The position numbers and the translations under genes are program-made. Below are positions 26,045 to 33,743 of a DNA stretch of 64,000 nt, piece by piece. The notes under the pieces are model-generated. The model worked only from the letters and a program-made list of their open reading frames with translations. It made no database searches and was not told where the DNA came from. Numbering within the stretch: position 1 is the stretch's first letter; the number at the start of each line of letters is the position of its first letter. Source of the DNA: Ruminococcus sp. (GTDB taxonomy: Bacteria; Bacillota; Clostridia; Oscillospirales; Acutalibacteraceae); assembly GCA_017404145.1 (NCBI GenBank), contig JAFRCW010000006.1, forward strand, positions 1 to 64,000, read 5' to 3'.

Positions 26045-27158
26045 GATTTTTAAACTCCTTGTACACCCCCAGCTCCGAAACAGTATCGCCAAAATATCCG
26101 TATTGACAAATGATTTTCGGCTCTCCGCCAATCAACTTGACAAGCCAATAGTCGGTACAATCAACTTCGCCTGTTCCGTAACTGCCCATCTGCTTTCCGT
26201 CCTCTGAAATCAGTGTGCGATGCACCTTTATGATGGTTTCTTCGCGTGACTGATCTCTCCAAAACAATTCACTGCCGGTCTCTTTACAGCTTTTAACGCT
26301 TTCGATGAAGGAGTTGACAGATTCGCTCTCAACGTTTTCATAACAGCCTATAAATGCATCCGAATCTTTCTTGTTAAGCGATTCAACATAATTCCCAATA
26401 GCCTCTCCTGCTTTCAGCTCGTATATATCAGTCCCTTCGCAGAATTGCATGGCGAAGCGGTTATTGCCGTCGGACATCACTAAAATACGATAGAGCGGTC
26501 TTGGACTTCCCAAAGAGCTTTGATGACTCTCAAAAACGCTGATACTGCCGCCTGCCGTGTTGCCGCCCTCGTATTCTATGTCGTAGCCGCAGTCCTGATA
26601 AAACGCGGCAATATCCGTAAAAATTGTCGGTGAGGACTGCAATTCAACGATATTGTAATATGGATCGTGGATATTACCGTTGAGCGAATACTGTCCGTCA
26701 TTCTCGCTGAAAACAAAAGCGTTTTTCGTCAGGTGATACGGCAGACAGATTTTATCGTTGTTTCTGTTACCTGCCGCGCTTTCGTTGATAACAACGTATA
26801 TGTCATCAATCGAGTTATTATTTCCGTCTATCACGTTTTTACTGAACAGTGTATACGGATAATTGGCTTTGCTCATCATCAGTATCTGTTTATCATCAAT
26901 TACATTGAATGTGAAATCAGGATTGTTTTCGGCAAGAGAGTTTTTCATATCCTCAACAGATAAATTACTATGATAGGCAAGTACATTTCCGTCTGCAAAA
27001 TACGCTTGATCAGCATCAACCTTGATTTCAGTGGTGCTGTTGTCAATGGTGTTTTGCAAATGCAAAGTACCGCTTTGCTTGTTCTCGGTAGTTACGCCGC
27101 AGGCGGACAACTGTATGGCAAACACAATAACAATCATAAATGCAAACAATTTTTTCAT
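26019..27158 (-). CDS. Putative lipoprotein, element cargo
   Basis: A 379-aa protein beginning MKKLFAFMIVIVFAIQLSACG, a clear type II signal peptide. The mature part (VTTENKQSG onward) contains two repeated beta-rich halves and is not one I recognise. GGAG lies 7 bases before the ATG. It is divergent from the AraC-type regulator at 27284, with 125 bases between, and first gene of the two-lipoprotein operon, so AraC control is likely. Confidence 0.7.
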   Translation of the reverse strand: MKKLFAFMIVIVFAIQLSACGVTTENKQSGTLHLQNTIDNSTTEIKVDADQAYFADGNVLAYHSNLSVEDMKNSLAENNPDFTFNVIDDKQILMMSKANYPYTLFSKNVIDGNNNSIDDIYVVINESAAGNRNNDKICLPYHLTKNAFVFSENDGQYSLNGNIHDPYYNIVELQSSPTIFTDIAAFYQDCGYDIEYEGGNTAGGSISVFESHQSSLGSPRPLYRILVMSDGNNRFAMQFCEGTDIYELKAGEAIGNYVESLNKKDSDAFIGCYENVESESVNSFIESVKSCKETGSELFWRDQSREETIIKVHRTLISEDGKQMGSYGTGEVDCTDYWLVKLIGGEPKIICQYGYFGDTVSELGVYKEFKNHEKDDLVN

Positions 27159-27209
27159 AACAAACTCCTTTTTCAAATTGACAAGATGTTGTTTATCGGC
27201 TATACTGGA

Positions 27210-27238
27210 ATTATAGCAATTATCCGCCTAATTGTCCA
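27210..27238 (-). promoter_or_regulatory. Promoter of the lipoprotein operon
   Basis: On the minus strand: TGGACA, 17-bp spacer, TATAAT, about 50 bases before the ATG at 27158 and in the shared intergenic region with the AraC gene. Confidence 0.65.
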
Positions 27239-27283
27239 TTTCTTTTTATCAATAATTTTAGCACTATCTGCAATAGGTGAGTT

Positions 27284-28171
27284 ATGACAAAGTGCCGTTT
27301 CTGGGAAAACCGTTATCTGCCAATTGAATACAGCTTAGAGAATTTGCAGAGCAAAGAGGGATATTTTTCGCTGTGTCTGATAAAGAAAGGAAACGCCGTT
27401 TTATCCATAGACGGAACGAAATGCTATCTTTCCGCACCCGCTTTGCTTTGTCTGAATCCCGACAGAAAAGCGGAAATCATCAGATCGGCAAAGCTCCAAA
27501 TGAAAACGATATTTTTCGCACCTGAATTTATCAACCGCAACCTGTCTGTTGAGCGGATCACTGCCGATGATTACGAGTTGAACTGCCGCTTATTTGATTT
27601 CCCGAGCTTTGATTTGTTTTATCGATCAGATGATGCCTTCAATTGCATCATTCCGTTTGAATCGGAGGAGCTTGGCAAAGTAGAATATCTTTTTGACAGT
27701 ATCATCGAACAGCTCAGGGTTCAGCCAGATAATATGTGGTCTTGCCGTGCAAGAATGGCGGTTATCCGAATCTTTGACTATGCCGCCAATCTCTACGAAG
27801 GATTGTTTGGCGTGAATCAGGAAAGCGATACGCTTGTGGATTGTATTCTCACCTTTATCGAATTCAACCTCGAAAAGCAATTTACCATCGAATGGCTCAG
27901 CCGAGAGTATTCCACCAACCGGACTACACTGATGGCAGACTTCAAGCGTGTTACGGGAAAGACAATCAATGAGTTTGTCTTGGACAAGAGGATTGATTTG
28001 AGCAAGCAGATATTGGCGTTTACCAATATTTCTATCGAGGAATTGGCATTGAAATGCGGTTTTTCCTCTCAGTCGTATTTCACAAGAGCATTTAAAAAGA
28101 AAACGGGCTTGTCGCCAATGCAATTTCGGAAACAAGCTGTGGAAAAAAGAATCTCTGAATTCCAACAATAA
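27284..28171 (+). CDS. AraC family transcriptional regulator
   Basis: A 295-aa protein. Residues about 1-150 form the effector/cupin-like domain; residues about 190-290 are the double helix-turn-helix AraC domain (FTIEWLSREYSTNRTTLMADF, then ALKCGFSSQSYFTRAFKKKTG, the standard second helix-turn-helix with the P-Q-F-R-K end). GGTGAG lies upstream of the ATG. It is the likely regulator of the divergent lipoprotein operon and perhaps of the downstream genes. Confidence 0.9.
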   Translation: MTKCRFWENRYLPIEYSLENLQSKEGYFSLCLIKKGNAVLSIDGTKCYLSAPALLCLNPDRKAEIIRSAKLQMKTIFFAPEFINRNLSVERITADDYELNCRLFDFPSFDLFYRSDDAFNCIIPFESEELGKVEYLFDSIIEQLRVQPDNMWSCRARMAVIRIFDYAANLYEGLFGVNQESDTLVDCILTFIEFNLEKQFTIEWLSREYSTNRTTLMADFKRVTGKTINEFVLDKRIDLSKQILAFTNISIEELALKCGFSSQSYFTRAFKKKTGLSPMQFRKQAVEKRISEFQQ

Positions 28172-28230
28172 AATGAACCTTTTTGTCTTCTGGACGCTCT
28201 AATGAATAGAAAACCGAAAGGAGAGTCATT

Positions 28231-29628
28231 ATGAGAACAGAAGATTTACAAAACGCTTATCCAAACCCGCCCGAGAATTTTCACAATGCTGTATTATCTT
28301 CGCTCTATAAGCTTGACGCAAAATCGCCTGTGCGGTACAAACGTCGTGTTATGAGAGTTTCCGTTGTATGCGCGATTGTTGCGGCTTTGGGCAGTTTTAC
28401 CGTTGTCGCCGCCGCAACTAATTTCTTTGGCTTGTTTTCGGAGCCTGTTGGGAAATTCGGTCTCCATGTCGGCGTGACCGAGGAAGCAACCGCATCGACA
28501 AGCGATTCGCTGAAAGCTGTTAAAATGAAATTCGGGTACATGACAGAGGGCTTTGAAGCACTTCCGAATATGTCCTCACACGTGAGTAAGTTTCAGAACA
28601 TTAACGCGGAAAACGGAGAGTGCTTTTCCTTTTCCGTAGTCCCCGCAAAAGATTTTGATTACACCGAAACCTACATTATTGACAGTGAGGAAACAGTTGT
28701 CAACGGTCATAAGCTCATTATCACCACCAGTCAAATGACAGAAGGCGGCGAGGTCGATTACGGAGCTACAATGTACTTTGAAGATTGGGGCTATGTAGTC
28801 TGGAGCTTTGCCTACAAAGGCGCAGAAAAGGACGAACTGCTGAAAATCATGCAGAATCTCAGTCTGGAGGAGGACACTGATTATGTTCCCGAAACCACCT
28901 CTTCCGATATGGTACGAAGCGACTTGGATTTGAAACGCCGCGAGTACGATTGGACGGTTAATACAGAATTCACCATGCACAAGCTCGGTGAAGCTTTTCA
29001 GTGGGGACATGAAGCACGTTCCGACGATTTCACCGTTAAGGTTACATCAATTGAGGAGAAAACCGGCACCAACGGCATTCCCTCTGAATATTTCAATTGG
29101 ATAACCGATTACTCTCTGGTTTATTCCGATTACTTTGACGGAAACGGCAAGCTTATTACTCCCTATATCCGTCATAATTCCACCGATGCGGACGGTGTTA
29201 ATTCACAGCGCAAAACATGGGACACTCAGGACGATCGTCACTTCTTTGCTGTAACAGTGGAAATAACGCAGAACACAGATTTTCCAAATGCCGATTTTGA
29301 TGTAATGGGAGATTTTACGCCCGTTATCCTGATAAAAGACAAGGACGGCAGCTACCGTCACAACGGCGAGGAGGACGCTTACGGCGTTATGCAGGAAGTT
29401 CTCTATGGTAACGCAGCAACTGTCTGCTCGACCCCCGGCGATGAAAGCAACATTCTCCACATGAGTAAAGGCGAAACGCGAGCCTTAACATATGGTATCG
29501 TTATTGACGATGATGTAATGGACAACGCTTATCTGCGTTTTAACTCACAGGATGAGCAGACGATTGACGACGACGCGGAGAATATAACGCTCAATTTTCG
29601 CAACGACTGCATTAAAATAAAAGAATGA
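28231..29628 (+). CDS. Single-pass membrane protein paired with an ECF sigma factor (putative anti-sigma)
   Basis: A 465-aa protein. A short cytoplasmic N-terminus (about 40 residues, PNPPENFHNAVLSSLYKL) precedes one membrane helix (about 46-68, VSVVCAIVAALGSFTVVAAA) and a large external part with DUF4367/DUF4179-like beta content. That is the layout of membrane anti-sigma factors. The following sigma factor gene overlaps its 3' end region by 0-8 bases. The order (membrane protein first, sigma second) is reversed from the usual, so pairing is an inference. GAAAGGAGAG precedes the ATG. Confidence 0.65.
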   Translation: MRTEDLQNAYPNPPENFHNAVLSSLYKLDAKSPVRYKRRVMRVSVVCAIVAALGSFTVVAAATNFFGLFSEPVGKFGLHVGVTEEATASTSDSLKAVKMKFGYMTEGFEALPNMSSHVSKFQNINAENGECFSFSVVPAKDFDYTETYIIDSEETVVNGHKLIITTSQMTEGGEVDYGATMYFEDWGYVVWSFAYKGAEKDELLKIMQNLSLEEDTDYVPETTSSDMVRSDLDLKRREYDWTVNTEFTMHKLGEAFQWGHEARSDDFTVKVTSIEEKTGTNGIPSEYFNWITDYSLVYSDYFDGNGKLITPYIRHNSTDADGVNSQRKTWDTQDDRHFFAVTVEITQNTDFPNADFDVMGDFTPVILIKDKDGSYRHNGEEDAYGVMQEVLYGNAATVCSTPGDESNILHMSKGETRALTYGIVIDDDVMDNAYLRFNSQDEQTIDDDAENITLNFRNDCIKIKE

Positions 29629-29636
29629 GGTGCAGT

Positions 29637-30095
29637 ATGACGCGAGAAACCTTCAGCAACCTCATTCTTGACAGCGAATCGACGCTGTATCGCGTAGCGA
29701 TGTCCATGCTCAGAAATGAAAAGGACTGCGAGGACGCCGTGCAAACGGCTGTCCTCACCGCCTTTGAAAAGCTTGGCACATTAAAGCACGAGGAATATTT
29801 CAAAACATGGCTGGTGCGGATTTTGATAAATGTCTGCAACAAGCAGCTCAAGTCCGCCGCGAAAACAATAGAACTGCACGATACCGATATTACGGCAGAC
29901 AGTGCTGAAACAGCAACTGAAATCCGCATGGCGATCGAGAGCCTGCCTGTTAAAATCAGGCAGGTTGTCGTGCTCTATTATATCGAGCAATTCACCGTCA
30001 AGGAGATAAAGCAAATCCTGAAAATTCCCGAGGGCACCGTCAAAAGCCGCCTGAGCAAAGGACGGGATCTGATGAAAAACTACTTAACAGAATGA
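29637..30095 (+). CDS. ECF-type sigma-70 family factor (first)
   Basis: A 152-aa protein. Region 2 (about 10-75: LILDSESTLYRVAMSMLRN, EDAVQTAVLTAFEKLGTL, FKTWLVRILINVCN) and region 4 (about 95-150: LPVKIRQVVVLYYIEQFTVKEI, then a helix-turn-helix, EGTVKSRLSKGRDLMKNYL) are both complete. The start at 29637 has GAGG 6 bases upstream, in the tail of the preceding gene. It is followed by a terminator at 30096-30134. It should direct RNA polymerase to a small regulon, in answer to an external signal. Confidence 0.9.
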   Translation: MTRETFSNLILDSESTLYRVAMSMLRNEKDCEDAVQTAVLTAFEKLGTLKHEEYFKTWLVRILINVCNKQLKSAAKTIELHDTDITADSAETATEIRMAIESLPVKIRQVVVLYYIEQFTVKEIKQILKIPEGTVKSRLSKGRDLMKNYLTE

Positions 30096-30134
30096 AAATT
30101 ACCCCTGTTGCCGAAATGCAGCAGGGGATAATTT
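30096..30134 (+). terminator. Terminator after the first ECF gene
   Basis: AAATTACCCCTG pairs with CAGGGGATAATTT (one bulged base) around a 12-nt loop; T-rich downstream. Confidence 0.75.
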
Positions 30135-30214
30135 CATTATTTTAGTCTATTTTTTTACTTTTTCTGCACGAAATTCAACCCTCTCAAACGTGTTATAGGT
30201 GAAAGGAGGTTCTT

Positions 30215-30703
30215 ATGTCTAAGCTCGGTACCGAAGAAGCAGAACAAATTATCAGGCAGTATTCTGACATGATATATAGAATTGCCGTTCACAATTTAGG
30301 TAATATCGCAGACGCGGAGGATATTTTGCAGGATGTGTGTATTTCTCTGCTGACGAAATGTCCCAAGCAGCGAGATTCCGAACACATAAAGGCGTGGCTG
30401 ATTCGCGTTACAATCAATAAATGCAACAGCCTTCACAGGCTTGCGTGGCGCAGGCGGAGCGAATCTCTGGATGACTATACCCACTTGGAAGCTCCTGAAC
30501 AATCAGAAATAATGGAGGAAATCCGGCTGCTGCCCAAGGACTACCGCAATATTATTTACCTCTATTATTATGAATCCTACACGATTGCGGAAATTGCAAA
30601 AATACTAGGCAAAAATCCCAACACCGTCAGCTCGTATTTACAGCGCGCAAGAAAGAAGCTGAAGGCGTTGCTTACGGAAGGAGAGGACTCTCATGTATCA
30701 TAA
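30215..30703 (+). CDS. ECF-type sigma-70 family factor (second)
   Basis: A 162-aa protein starting MSKLGTEEAEQIIRQYSDMIYRIA. Region 2 includes NIADAEDILQDVCISLLTK and KAWLIRVTINKCNSL; region 4 includes LPKDYRNIIYLYYYESYT and PNTVSSYLQRARKKLKALL. GAAAGGAGG sits 6 bases before the ATG. It overlaps the next gene by 11 bases. This pair has the normal order of sigma then membrane protein. The linker (RRRSESLDDYTHL) is basic and short. Confidence 0.92.
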   Translation: MSKLGTEEAEQIIRQYSDMIYRIAVHNLGNIADAEDILQDVCISLLTKCPKQRDSEHIKAWLIRVTINKCNSLHRLAWRRRSESLDDYTHLEAPEQSEIMEEIRLLPKDYRNIIYLYYYESYTIAEIAKILGKNPNTVSSYLQRARKKLKALLTEGEDSHVS

Positions 30704-31610
30704 CCGATACACACAGGCGATCAGCAAAATAAAAGCTCCCGAGGGAGCCGTTGAAAAAATGCTGAAAACAGCAGAAAGCTTTGAAAAAAAGGAGAAAGTG
30801 ATTCACATGAAAAAATGGATAAAGGGCGCGGTTGCGGCATCACTTGCTGTTGCGGTCACAGCAGGAGCTGTCATTGGATTTAACCTGTTCGGCGGTAAAG
30901 CTAACTCATTCGTTATGACGGTCAATGCGGCTGAGATTACAAAGGACAATCCCGTATCTGTCGGATTAGGAGAAGGCGGCATGAGTATTGCACCAAAAGA
31001 TGACGGAATGGAGTATTATATAGACCTTCCACTTTCCGTAAAAGGCGAGAATATCAAGAGCGTTACCTATTCCGTGGAAAAGGACGCGATTGCCGTCCAC
31101 TGCCGCAAGGACAATAATCCCGTTATTGACGGCGATGTTGTAAGTGAAAGCATTGACACCTTGTTTGATGTTAAGTATATCGAGGACGACCAAAAAGCGC
31201 TTGAAACGGCAACGGAGAATGACCGTCAAAGCGGCTTTGAAAAACACTCGGCAGAGGAAATATTGAATTGTTATGAAGGCAAAAAGTATTCCTCCATTAC
31301 GCTTGCTTACAACAACCAGAATCCCGACGGCTGTGCAATCGGAATTGTCGGCAAGAGCACAAATGAACCTGTGTCGGATGATGAAAGCCTTGAAGCTAAG
31401 TCAAAGCAGTTGGATTCAATGATAGGAAATACTCTTTACTGCACCGTAACATTTGATGATGGAACGGTACAAAAGCAATCTATCCATATCGGCACAACTG
31501 TTACCAATTTCGGCACGGCACACGCCGAATCCTTTAATCAGCTGACAGAGGAAGAAAAAGCATTGAAGGATTATACGGATGTATTTGTAAACTACTCTAT
31601 AACTGAATAA
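30693..31610 (+). CDS. Membrane protein paired with the second ECF sigma (putative anti-sigma)
   Basis: A 305-aa protein. The first 45 residues are cytoplasmic and charged (YHNRYTQAISKIKAPEGAVEKM), residues about 47-68 form one membrane helix (GAVAASLAVAVTAGAVIGFN), and the remaining 235 are external. The start (ATG at 30693) overlaps the sigma gene by 11 bases, with GGAGAGG upstream. This is the ordinary layout of a sigma/anti-sigma pair with a DUF4179-type membrane partner. Confidence 0.7.
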   Translation: MYHNRYTQAISKIKAPEGAVEKMLKTAESFEKKEKVIHMKKWIKGAVAASLAVAVTAGAVIGFNLFGGKANSFVMTVNAAEITKDNPVSVGLGEGGMSIAPKDDGMEYYIDLPLSVKGENIKSVTYSVEKDAIAVHCRKDNNPVIDGDVVSESIDTLFDVKYIEDDQKALETATENDRQSGFEKHSAEEILNCYEGKKYSSITLAYNNQNPDGCAIGIVGKSTNEPVSDDESLEAKSKQLDSMIGNTLYCTVTFDDGTVQKQSIHIGTTVTNFGTAHAESFNQLTEEEKALKDYTDVFVNYSITE

Positions 31611-31623
31611 ATGAACAAAACAG

Positions 31624-31664
31624 AATTGCTATAGATTCGTCACGGGAATCTATAGCAATTTTTG
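31624..31664 (+). terminator. Terminator of the last cargo operon
   Basis: AATTGCTATAGATT and AATCTATAGCAATT form a 14-bp perfect stem around CGTCACGGG, followed by TTTTG. Confidence 0.92.
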
Positions 31665-31682
31665 TTATCCTATTCGATTTTT

Positions 31683-31727
31683 ATTTTCCGTTAAGAGCCT
31701 CACGCTTTGTATTGGCGGTGTTGTTTT
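31683..31727. other. attR of the integrative mobilizable element
   Basis: Element half-site ATTTTCCGTTAAGA (31683-31696), three bases, TCACG (31700-31704), CTTTGT, core ATT (31711-31713), then chromosomal half-site GGCGGTGTTGTTTT (31714-31727). The element arms are the reverse complement of those in attL. Confidence 0.75.
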
Positions 31728-31806
31728 TTGTCACTCAAAAAACTGTTTTCGCGGAGCCAAAAGGAATTTTTGACACGACAATAATAAAGTTTCATTGAAA
31801 ACGCAT

Positions 31807-33468
31807 TTATGCTGCTAATTTGCCGATCCTGTCATCAAAGATCACCTTTGCCAGCCAACGCTGGATATAGGTTGCGTCGAGGATGGTCACCTGTCCGTCG
31901 TCATCTGTGTCTGCCGCCATTTCGACGTATACCGCAGCATCAATCCCGGCAAGCTTTTGCTGTATTACCGTTGCGTCAATGACCGTCACCTTTCCGTCGC
32001 CGTCCACGTCGCCGAGGATAACGTCATCTCTCTCCTGATAATACGAATCTAACGCTGTCAGCTTATTGAAGACGTTGTAATTGTAATGATGCGTAATCAG
32101 ACTGTCAAGATTACCGGCAAGAGTCATCACGTGATAAAGCGGCGCGGACGTTGAACGCGCGCTGTCGTCGAATTTGTAGGTTGCCTTAAAATCTTTACCG
32201 GCGATTGGCAAAAGCACGGATACGACCGGTGATACCGCTGCTTTGATCGTATCATATTCGTCATCGGACACGGGCTTTCCGTACGTTTCAGCGACCTGAT
32301 CCATATGTTTGGTAATCAGATTCGTAACCATCTGAGCGCTTAATTTCGAGTTGGGAGCTGCCAGAGCGACGACAAGTGTGGAAATCAGTTTATTATCATC
32401 CGCTAATTCGCCGAAAACCTGTTCAAAATACTCGATGAATACGAGCCTCTGTTCCTCGCTGAGAGAAAAATAAATCTCTGCGACCTGTGACGCCGGAATC
32501 TGAAGCTTTTCATAATAGGTTTCGCGGCTGAGGTTGTTTGCCAGAAAAGACATGAAGTCGCTGATAAAATCGGCTGTCCTTACCTCCCCCAAATCCTGTG
32601 AATAGCTTTCGGATATCAGAGAAAACGCTTTAAGCGTGATCGTTTCATCGGCGTCACCGATATAATCGGGAACCCCGCATCCGTACATGGACCATAAAGC
32701 GGGATAAAGATAGGTGATCATGTCGTTCAGATCAATGATATTATGGATGTTCGCATAAGCGGTATTGTCAGCACAACCGAGCGCAGATTCAAAGGTATAG
32801 ACATAGATATCATCGACAGCGGTACAAAATCCGGACAAATCTCTGTTCAGCGCGCGCCCGAACAGGTTGGCGACCGCGCCGGAACGGCTGTATCCTACGA
32901 CCCAGTACTTTGCCTGCGTAATGTTATATTTTTCGAGATAGGCACGGACTCTGTTTTCAACCAGCGCTTCTGCGTCGGCAAACGCCTGTATATCTCCCTG
33001 TGCTCCGGCAATCAGATTAGCCGCCATCTCGATCTCGTATCGATCACCTCTGAGCGCTACGGCGACAACATCCTTTCCGTCGACCGATTTATGGGCGAGC
33101 ACTACGCCCAGTGTATCCATCCCGGTATGATCCATATCATATGTTTCAATATTTAAAAATCCGATATTTCTCAGGATTCTGCCATAGGTTTCATCCGGCA
33201 TATCGGATATACCCTGAACCGTAAACTCCAGCGCGGCAGACATAGTTCTCAGGTGAGGATCCAAGTTTGTTCCCGACTTTTTAAAATAGCTGTCTCTGTA
33301 ATAATACCGGAGTTCGCCGGGATCGTAATTATCAGGGGTATCAATCGTAAAAGTACCCTTGATCAGCGAAGCCGCATCCGCTCCAAACGTAACGGGAGTA
33401 ACGATAAAAGCGCTCAGTACAATAACCGCTGAAATAATCAGCGCAAGCGCCTTTTTGCACATTCTCAT
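31807..33468 (-). CDS. Secreted lipase-like alpha/beta hydrolase with a C-terminal dockerin
   Basis: A 553-aa protein. A signal peptide (about residues 1-33: MCKKALALIISAVIVLSAFIV) is followed by a class 3 lipase-like domain with the nucleophile motif GYSRSG (residues about 195-200) and, downstream, DMITYLYPALW and a conserved His near HVMTL. The last 80 residues are a type I dockerin of two calcium-binding repeats (GDVDGDGKVTVIDATVIQQK and DTDDDGQVTILDATYIQ), which would dock the enzyme onto a cohesin scaffold. A perfect sigma-A promoter lies at 33507-33535. GGAGG precedes the ATG. Confidence 0.85.
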   Translation of the reverse strand: MRMCKKALALIISAVIVLSAFIVTPVTFGADAASLIKGTFTIDTPDNYDPGELRYYYRDSYFKKSGTNLDPHLRTMSAALEFTVQGISDMPDETYGRILRNIGFLNIETYDMDHTGMDTLGVVLAHKSVDGKDVVAVALRGDRYEIEMAANLIAGAQGDIQAFADAEALVENRVRAYLEKYNITQAKYWVVGYSRSGAVANLFGRALNRDLSGFCTAVDDIYVYTFESALGCADNTAYANIHNIIDLNDMITYLYPALWSMYGCGVPDYIGDADETITLKAFSLISESYSQDLGEVRTADFISDFMSFLANNLSRETYYEKLQIPASQVAEIYFSLSEEQRLVFIEYFEQVFGELADDNKLISTLVVALAAPNSKLSAQMVTNLITKHMDQVAETYGKPVSDDEYDTIKAAVSPVVSVLLPIAGKDFKATYKFDDSARSTSAPLYHVMTLAGNLDSLITHHYNYNVFNKLTALDSYYQERDDVILGDVDGDGKVTVIDATVIQQKLAGIDAAVYVEMAADTDDDGQVTILDATYIQRWLAKVIFDDRIGKLAA

Positions 33469-33506
33469 ATTTACTCCTCCAATCTTTCCGTCATCATTAT
33501 ATCCGT

Positions 33507-33535
33507 ATTATAACAGTATTTAAAGCGCTTGTCTA
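33507..33535 (-). promoter_or_regulatory. Promoter of the dockerin lipase gene
   Basis: Minus strand: TAGACA, 17-bp spacer, TATAAT, about 39 bases before the ATG; another TATAAT lies 13 bases downstream. Confidence 0.7.
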
Positions 33536-33661
33536 TAAAAATCATTCAGACTGACATAGTATTCAGACCGCGTTCTTTTTCAGAAAAGGATGACGGGATG
33601 CGCTTCGGTTTTATATCAAAACAAAAGATTATAATAAGTACCGGGAAAGCGGAGCTTTTCA

Positions 33662-33690
33662 TAGACATTTTTGAGTTTATCTGGTATGAT
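33662..33690 (+). promoter_or_regulatory. Promoter of the papain-family lipoprotein gene
   Basis: TAGACA, 17-bp spacer, TATGAT, about 54 bases before the ATG at 33744. Confidence 0.65.
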
Positions 33691-33743
33691 ATACAGAAAG
33701 ATGCATCTTAATCTGCGTTCAATAAGAATAATGGAGCGAAACT

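Larger units (their letters stand above)
19060..31713. mobile_element. Integrative mobilizable element, about 12.65 kb, serine recombinase type
   Basis: Bounded by attL and attR. Minus-strand backbone: serine recombinase at the left end, a 59-aa protein, relaxase, MobC, and a DUF927-like ATPase. Cargo in the right half: two lipoprotein genes, an AraC regulator, and two ECF sigma factor/membrane protein pairs. There is no type IV secretion gene, so it would need a helper for transfer. Removing it restores a perfect 32-bp palindrome that works as the terminator of the upstream VOC operon. Confidence 0.85.
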
